Shown one piece after another: positions 58,375 to 64,000 of a stretch of 64,000 bases of DNA. The notes under the pieces are model-generated. The model saw nothing but the letters and a program-made list of their open reading frames with translations, had not been told where the DNA came from and did no database searches. The translations under genes and the position numbers were made by a program. Within the stretch, counting starts at the first letter, position 1, and the number at the start of each line of letters is the position of its first letter. The stretch lies in contig CM074809.1 in assembly GCA_037447605.1 (NCBI GenBank), positions 62,001 to 126,000 of the forward strand, written 5' to 3'. Source of the stretch: Zygnema circumcarinatum (Eukaryota; Streptophyta; Zygnematophyceae; Zygnematales; Zygnemataceae).

Positions 58375-61300
58375 ATGACGGCGGAAGAGGCGGTGCTGAC
58401 CGAGCAGGAGGCGGCCGTCTACGACCGTCAGATCCGCATCTGGGGGGCCGACGCGCAGCGCAGGTGCGCCTGCCGCTTGGGGGCATAATTTCCTGGTTTT
58501 TCTATGTTGGTTTACTATCTCGAAAAACAGCGGGTTGTAATCGTTTTTTAATTTGGTATGTGCACTTGCAAAAAATAAAGAACTCTTCATTTGAAAAATA
58601 GGACATGAAGAGTCCTGGAACGACTATACTAGAGGGAAGGATCAAACTTCTTGTTGCCCGTTTAAGTTCAAGAAAGCACTATTGTGAAATGAACAAGTAA
58701 AAAAGTAAACTAAGAGGAAGGCGACACGAATGCATCTCTATTCAGGTGTTGATTTTCGAGCTGTTTTGTTCTTCCCTTTCACTCTCTCTCCCTCTTCCTT
58801 CCTCTCACCTTTCCCCCCTTGTCTTCTCTTGGGGCTTAATACAAAGCAAAGAACTCTTTGAAGGTCATAGTGTTGTGGTTGTAAATGTCAATGGGCGTGC
58901 GAGTCTCGAATTGCTTGATGGAGGTTTCTCTCACCGTTGTGGGAAACTGGGCAGGCTGAGCAAAGCAAGTCTCCTGGTAGTGGGATTAACCGGAGCAGTG
59001 GCGGAGGTAAAACAAGATATTTTAGTTTTTAACTTATTACTTGACTTAAGCTCTTGTTATTAGCCCCGCTCACAACAGCTCTACATCCTCCTTGCCCCTT
59101 TTTCTATTTTTTCCTCTCTTATCTGCTCCATCTTTTTTCCCTCTTTGTGCCTTTTCCTCCACATTCACCTCGCCCGCAGTCTTCCTCCCGCTTTTATCTC
59201 TCTAGGTGTAGGTCCCTTGTTCTCGAGACTTAATGCATGCAAGCCTACCTCTCACCCCAAACTCACCCCACCTTTCTGTCTCTTTCTCTCCTGTTCCCAC
59301 TTTCTCACTCTTTCCGTCCCCCTTTCTCTCTCTTGCCCTCTCTCACTCACGTCCCACTCCCTTTCTTTTTCTCATCTCCCACTCTCATTCTCTCTTTCTC
59401 TTCGCCCCGCCTCTTGCTCATCCCTCTCGCTTTCTCTTTCGCTCTTTCTGGATCTCTCTCGCTCCTCCCACTCTCTCTCTCCATCCAACTCTCTCTCTCA
59501 CTCCCTCTCTCTGTCCCTCCCTCCCTCCCGGGCATGTGCTGGCCAGGTGTGCAAGAATGTGGTGCTCGCAGGAGTGGGCTGTGTGACTTTATTGGATGAC
59601 TCCCCGTTGCATGGCGGCGTTGCAGAAGCGAATTTCCTTGTGCCTCGTTCCGCTGCAACTGAGAACGAGCAGTCGGAACGGACTCTCTCGGAGATATGCG
59701 CCGAATCACTTCAAGACTTTAACCCGCTTGTGCAAATTTCCGTTGCAAAGGGTTAGCCCTCCCTTCACCCCCCCTCTCTCTCATTTTCTCCCTCTCCCCC
59801 TCTTCTTCCCATTTCCTCTTTGTCTTCCACTATCCATTCCCGCTCTCTCGTCCTTCTGCCCTTCATCAGCTTCTTTTTCTTGTTCCTCTACATACTGAAA
59901 CTCTCACTCTCCCTGTTCCTCTCCCTCTCTCTCCTCACTCTCTCTTCTTCTCTCACTTTTTCTCCTTGCCTTGTCCCTCCCCTTCTCCATGCGAAGTTAT
60001 GTGGGCCGGGCGCTGTATTCAGGAAACTTGAAAGATAAGCCGCTTACTTTTTTCAAAGATTTCGGGGCTGTTCTCATGGGCCGTACGCCAATCGATGAGC
60101 TGGTGAGAATAATATTTAAATAAAAAAACCCGAAAACCTGAACTTTGAATACAGGCTATGAATATTTCCAGTTCTTGTATGCCTCCAAAACTCAGAAACA
60201 TCCGACTCCAAACCCTATAACTCTCGGCACAAGGAAATACGCATTAGTGCAATGACAGCATGCTGAAATGTTCGCAGAATCCGCATTTTTTTTTTTCACT
60301 TTTTTTTACATTCGTACATTCACGCAGATCCGAGTGAATGACATCTGTCGCAGCCATAATCCGACCATTCATTTTTTCACAGTGGATTGCCGGTGGGGAC
60401 TCGCGAGATCCTTTTCTGATCTCGGAACTCATTTTTATTCGGTGAGGAGAAAAACTGCGAAACTGTTCTTTTTTTGGGTGAACTTACCGTTGATGTTGAA
60501 CGCCTTCCATTTCGACATCTTAACTTGTTCCAGAACCGTTGATTGACATTTTTTTTTTTGGACCGGGAATCCAGTTGAAGGGAAAGCCGGAGCTTGATAA
60601 AGAGACCGAGACATTTGTGAGCCTAAAGGTGAATTTCTTGCCTCTCGAGATTCTCTTTTGCGATGAAACGAAGGATTTTTTCTTCTCTAAAAGGCTAATA
60701 AACAGATCTATATCTATTTCACATTACAGACCCGTCACCGCCCCATGGATTTTTCTGCTTTCAGGATGCTTTGGCGGCGCCTTGGCGTTCACATCCGCGA
60801 AAAACTTCGCCGGTTTTTTATGCTTTCCGAGGTGGGAGCAGCCTTTTATTTTTCACGCATCCATTCTCGCAGTAACCTTTCCAGTAACTCGAACCAACCA
60901 CAACCAGGTCTACATCTTCTAGCATTTTCTACGTTCTGAGTGCTTTAAATTTGTTCAGATCCTGAACCCTAGCGACCAGTGAAACACTACAGACAAAATT
61001 GGCCGACCTTGTCACGTCCTGATGCCTCTTTTGCATTTTGAACAGTGATTGAAGAATGTGAGAAAAAGGACTGCACACAAGTGGGGGCCGCAGACCTCCC
61101 TCGTCTTCTTGAAGTTCGGAAAAAGCTGGCAGCGGAGCATGTAAGCTCCCTCTACCCCTCCCCCTTCCTCCCTTCTCCCTCCTCCCTCCCTCCCTTTCTC
61201 TCTCCTTCCCGACTCTCTCTCCACTCTCTCTACCTCCCTCACTCCCATACTCTCTCCCCCTCCCTCCGTCTCCCCGCCAACTCCCTTCCCATCCCCATCC

Positions 61301-61840
61301 TCCCCTCTCCCTTCCCCCCCCTCCCATCCCCATCCCTCCCCATTCCGCTCCTCCTCCCCTTTCCCTTCGTTTCCCCCCCCCCTCCCCAATCCCCCCTCCC
61401 TCTCGCTTCCCCCCTCCTTTCCTTCCCCCTGTCCCCCTCTCTCTCCCTCTCTCTCTCTCACGTTTCGGCTGGCGTGGTGCTGCAGGGGGTCAGTGAGGCC
61501 ATCGTTCCGGAAGGCATGCTGCAAAGCATGACCCAATCGGGTGGCGCTGAGCTGGCACCGGCCATCTCCATCATTGGCGGCCTTCTGGGACAGGTGGCAC
61601 TTCCTCCCAACGCTCCCCTCCCGCCCGCCTCCCTCCCTCCTCCCTCCTTGCAGCAAGGGATAGCCCCTGGCCGCTTGCATCTGCTCATCTTTTATTCCAA
61701 GTCTTCAATTTTTCTTTTCCCTGCTTGTGAAGCAGGAGATTGTCCGATCAGTTTCTGGGAAGGGCCGGCCCGTAAACAATTTCTTCCTCTTCGATAGCGC
61801 CACTCCTGAGGCGCGGATCGCCCGAATTGGGGTTCCTTGA
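58375..61840 (+). CDS. SAE1: SUMO-activating enzyme subunit 1 (AOS1/SAE1)
   Basis: Regulatory half of the SUMO E1 heterodimer, which adenylates SUMO together with SAE2. Exons: 58375-58463, 58955-59006, 59547-59751, 60023-60102, 60328-60441, 60575-60628, one from about 60730 (3' end unresolved, ~60829 or ~60906), 61046-61140, 61486-61593 and 61736-61840. The start EQEAAVYDRQIRIWGADAQR is the family N-terminus. LLVVGLTGAVAEVCKNVVLAGVG is the Rossmann nucleotide-binding helix region, split by an intron, followed by TLLDDSPLHGGVAEANFLVP. Further matches: FFKDFGAVLMG, ELDKETETFVSLK, VIEECEKK, ELAPAISIIGGLLGQ and the C-terminal VNNFFLFDSATPEARI. The last two exons are repeated beyond the 10-N gap, apparently by misassembly. 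Confidence 0.9.
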
Positions 61841-62160
61841 CACAGAGAGCGGGGCTTCGACTTTTTTTTTTTGTTGCATATGAGCAGCATCAATTTTGAT
61901 CCCGAGATGTTTCCTATATGCAGAACTTGCATTTATGCTTCAACCAATACCAGATAGGCTCAAGGAAATCCTCTCACAAAAAGAAAAACGCAGTAAAGAA
62001 ATAAAATGTGAACATCCGTGTCAGTCCATACAGCCGACCCTTGGAAGGCGCTGATAGAAAAAATGGACAACCAAAGGTGAATCTATGCAAGCAGTTATGG
62101 TCCATTACTGTTGGGACAAGCTGAATGTAAACTATGAACAGTTCGTTTTTTACAAGAATA
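61841..62160. other. Intergenic 3' region between SAE1 and a convergent gene
   Basis: 3' flanks of two convergent genes, AT-rich, no open frame of interest. The same DNA is repeated at 63128-63447. Confidence 0.6.
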
Positions 62161-62514
62161 TCAAAAATAAACTTCACTGTCCTCTCCGTACTGCAAAATA
62201 AACGCTTTTTTCCGCAGCTCGTGGACCACCTGCACCAAAAGATTACACACTCCCGAGTAAAGAAAGATCCATCAACCGCACAAAAACTTTTTTAACAATT
62301 TTTTTTTTTTTCATTCCATACTGAAGTTGTGGAAGAGAAGTTCCCCACCTGCATCAGCGCCCCGTCCGGTAAGCTCTCGTTATATACAAAGAATTCTTGA
62401 ACGTGAGAGAGTGCTTCCTGCATGGCTTCCAATTTCTCTTTATTTCTGACCAACTTTTCGACAATCTGTGGCGTTTTGCGGACATGGTCCGGATCAATGT
62501 TGGCGCTGAACGCC
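62161..62514 (-). CDS. C-terminal exons of an unrecognised gene
   Basis: Two exons, 62514-62349 and 62229-62161, join in phase at CAG|GTGGGG..TGCAG|GTGGTC. The readable C-terminus contains NIDPDHVRKTPQIVEKLVRN, EAMQEALSHVQEFFVYNESL and GALMQ, ending in LRKKAFILQYGEDSEVYF. It is mostly charged helix, possibly a helical-bundle or coiled-coil end. I do not recognise the family. The 5' part should lie to the right, but after the gap only a repeat of this piece is present, continuing past 63967 to the window edge. Confidence 0.6.
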
Positions 62515-62680
62515 CTGCAACACGAGCCTTCACAAGAGCAATCTATGAGTGGATCTGTGGCCTGATCCGGGTGTTCATGTGGGAAAGGGGTTAGAAACCA
62601 GATTCCACTTATAAGTTCGAAAATGGGAGCATGAGCACGTACAAATAGCCTGGGTAAAACCATTGATGATTGATATTCCA

Positions 62681-62690
62681 NNNNNNNNNN
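62681..62690. other. Assembly gap (10 N)
   Basis: Ten N bases joining two copies of the same 1.28-kb sequence, as happens when overlapping contig ends are scaffolded without merging. Confidence 0.98.
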
Positions 62691-62772
62691 CTTCCCCCCT
62701 CCTTTCCTTCCCCCCCTGTCCCCCTCTCTCTCCCTCTCTCTCTCTCACGTTTCGGCTGGCGTGGTGCTGCAG

Positions 62773-63127
62773 GGGGTCAGTGAGGCCATCGTTCCGGAAG
62801 GCATGCTGCAAAGCATGACCCAATCGGGTGGCGCTGAGCTGGCACCGGCCATCTCCATCATTGGCGGCCTTCTGGGACAGGTGGCACTTCCTCCCAACGC
62901 TCCCCTCCCGCCCGCCTCCCTCCCTCCTCCCTCCTTGCAGCAAGGGATAGCCCCTGGCCGCTTGCATCTGCTCATCTTTTATTCCAAGTCTTCAATTTTT
63001 CTTTTCCCTGCTTGTGAAGCAGGAGATTGTCCGATCAGTTTCTGGGAAGGGCCGGCCCGTAAACAATTTCTTCCTCTTCGATAGCGCCACTCCTGAGGCG
63101 CGGATCGCCCGAATTGGGGTTCCTTGA
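62773..63127 (+). pseudogene. Duplicated last two exons of SAE1 (probable assembly artefact)
   Basis: Copies of SAE1 exons 61486-61593 and 61736-61840 at 62773-62880 and 63023-63127, identical in sequence. There are no upstream exons, so this is not a second gene. Confidence 0.85.
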
Positions 63128-63447
63128 CACAGAGAGCGGGGCTTCGACTTTTTTTTTTTGTTGCATATGAGCAGCATCAATTTTGATCCCGAGATGTTTC
63201 CTATATGCAGAACTTGCATTTATGCTTCAACCAATACCAGATAGGCTCAAGGAAATCCTCTCACAAAAAGAAAAACGCAGTAAAGAAATAAAATGTGAAC
63301 ATCCGTGTCAGTCCATACAGCCGACCCTTGGAAGGCGCTGATAGAAAAAATGGACAACCAAAGGTGAATCTATGCAAGCAGTTATGGTCCATTACTGTTG
63401 GGACAAGCTGAATGTAAACTATGAACAGTTCGTTTTTTACAAGAATA

Positions 63448-63801
63448 TCAAAAATAAACTTCACTGTCCTCTCCGTACTGCAAAATAAACGCTTTTTTCC
63501 GCAGCTCGTGGACCACCTGCACCAAAAGATTACACACTCCCGAGTAAAGAAAGATCCATCAACCGCACAAAAACTTTTTTAACAATTTTTTTTTTTTTCA
63601 TTCCATACTGAAGTTGTGGAAGAGAAGTTCCCCACCTGCATCAGCGCCCCGTCCGGTAAGCTCTCGTTATATACAAAGAATTCTTGAACGTGAGAGAGTG
63701 CTTCCTGCATGGCTTCCAATTTCTCTTTATTTCTGACCAACTTTTCGACAATCTGTGGCGTTTTGCGGACATGGTCCGGATCAATGTTGGCGCTGAACGC
63801 C
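63448..63801 (-). CDS. Second copy of the unrecognised gene's C-terminal exons
   Basis: Identical to 62161-62514. This copy connects to unique DNA on its right (63968 onward), so it is probably the one joined to the real 5' part of the gene outside the window. Confidence 0.6.
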
Positions 63802-64000
63802 CTGCAACACGAGCCTTCACAAGAGCAATCTATGAGTGGATCTGTGGCCTGATCCGGGTGTTCATGTGGGAAAGGGGTTAGAAACCAGATTCCACTTATA
63901 AGTTCGAAAATGGGAGCATGAGCACGTACAAATAGCCTGGGTAAAACCATTGATGATTGATATTCCATGTTGCATGAAGAAAGAAGTATCCCCGAAGATA

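Larger units (their letters stand above)
61406..62680. repeat. First copy of 1.28-kb near-identical duplication flanking a gap
   Basis: This segment reappears at 62691-63967 with only a two-base difference in a C run (CCTTCCCCCTG versus CCTTCCCCCCCTG). It ends exactly at the N run, and the second copy begins exactly after it. Confidence 0.97.
62691..63967. repeat. Second copy of the 1.28-kb duplication
   Basis: Offset +1285, then +1287 after a two-C insertion, relative to 61406-62680. Identity is otherwise complete as far as I compared. Unique sequence resumes at 63968. Confidence 0.97.

Noticed and set aside
62773-63127. A second SUMO E1 gene
   Set aside because: Only two exons, identical to the upstream copy and directly after a gap; best explained by misassembly.

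Overview
The window is nuclear DNA from a photosynthetic eukaryote of the green lineage, most likely a streptophyte (charophyte-type) alga or early-diverging land plant. Genes are broken by many GT-AG introns of about 60 to 500 bases with phase-consistent exons. Several products belong to plant-type families: a UPF0426 chloroplast protein, a plant-type Furry homologue, a plant-type membrane methyltransferase and a PEPCK-like protein with a possible transit peptide. A telo-box sits next to a start codon. There is no operon structure. The species cannot be named from sequence alone.

Layout. 1-4534 (+) and 6381 to about 11900 (-) are two tail-to-tail paralogues of a secreted-type modular cysteine peptidase: beta-trefoil, papain-like C1 domain, two EGF-like modules, then about four LysM-like modules. 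12-17.8 kb is intergenic, with a hexanucleotide microsatellite, GC-rich and polypurine tracts, one 694-bp TIR element and two small TA-target MITEs. 17864-19756 (-) is a CaMK/CDPK-like kinase without EF hands. 22805-36648 (-) is a large Furry / cell-morphogenesis gene. 37888-38810 (-) is a small acidic-tailed protein. It shares a divergent promoter with ribulose-phosphate 3-epimerase (39460-42124, +), which contains a 5-nt microexon. 42844-44415 (+) is UPF0426. 45103-47186 (-) is an unrecognised protein with two TIR elements just upstream. 48990-52105 (-) is a 502-aa type II membrane methyltransferase. 53932-57549 (-) is a PEPCK-like protein that appears to have lost the P-loop. 58375-61840 (+) is SUMO-activating enzyme subunit 1. 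A convergent unknown gene begins at 62161. The right edge is an assembly problem: 61406-62680 is repeated almost exactly after a 10-N gap.

The genes do not form one pathway; they are ordinary single-copy nuclear genes plus the peptidase pair. The most unusual items are the peptidase architecture, the RPE microexon, the PEPCK-like apparent pseudoenzyme, the new-looking TIR element family with 8-bp AT-rich target duplications, and the enrichment of the palindrome CCGTACGG in intergenic DNA. Exon borders were assigned by eye from splice consensus, phase and, where possible, paralogue comparison.
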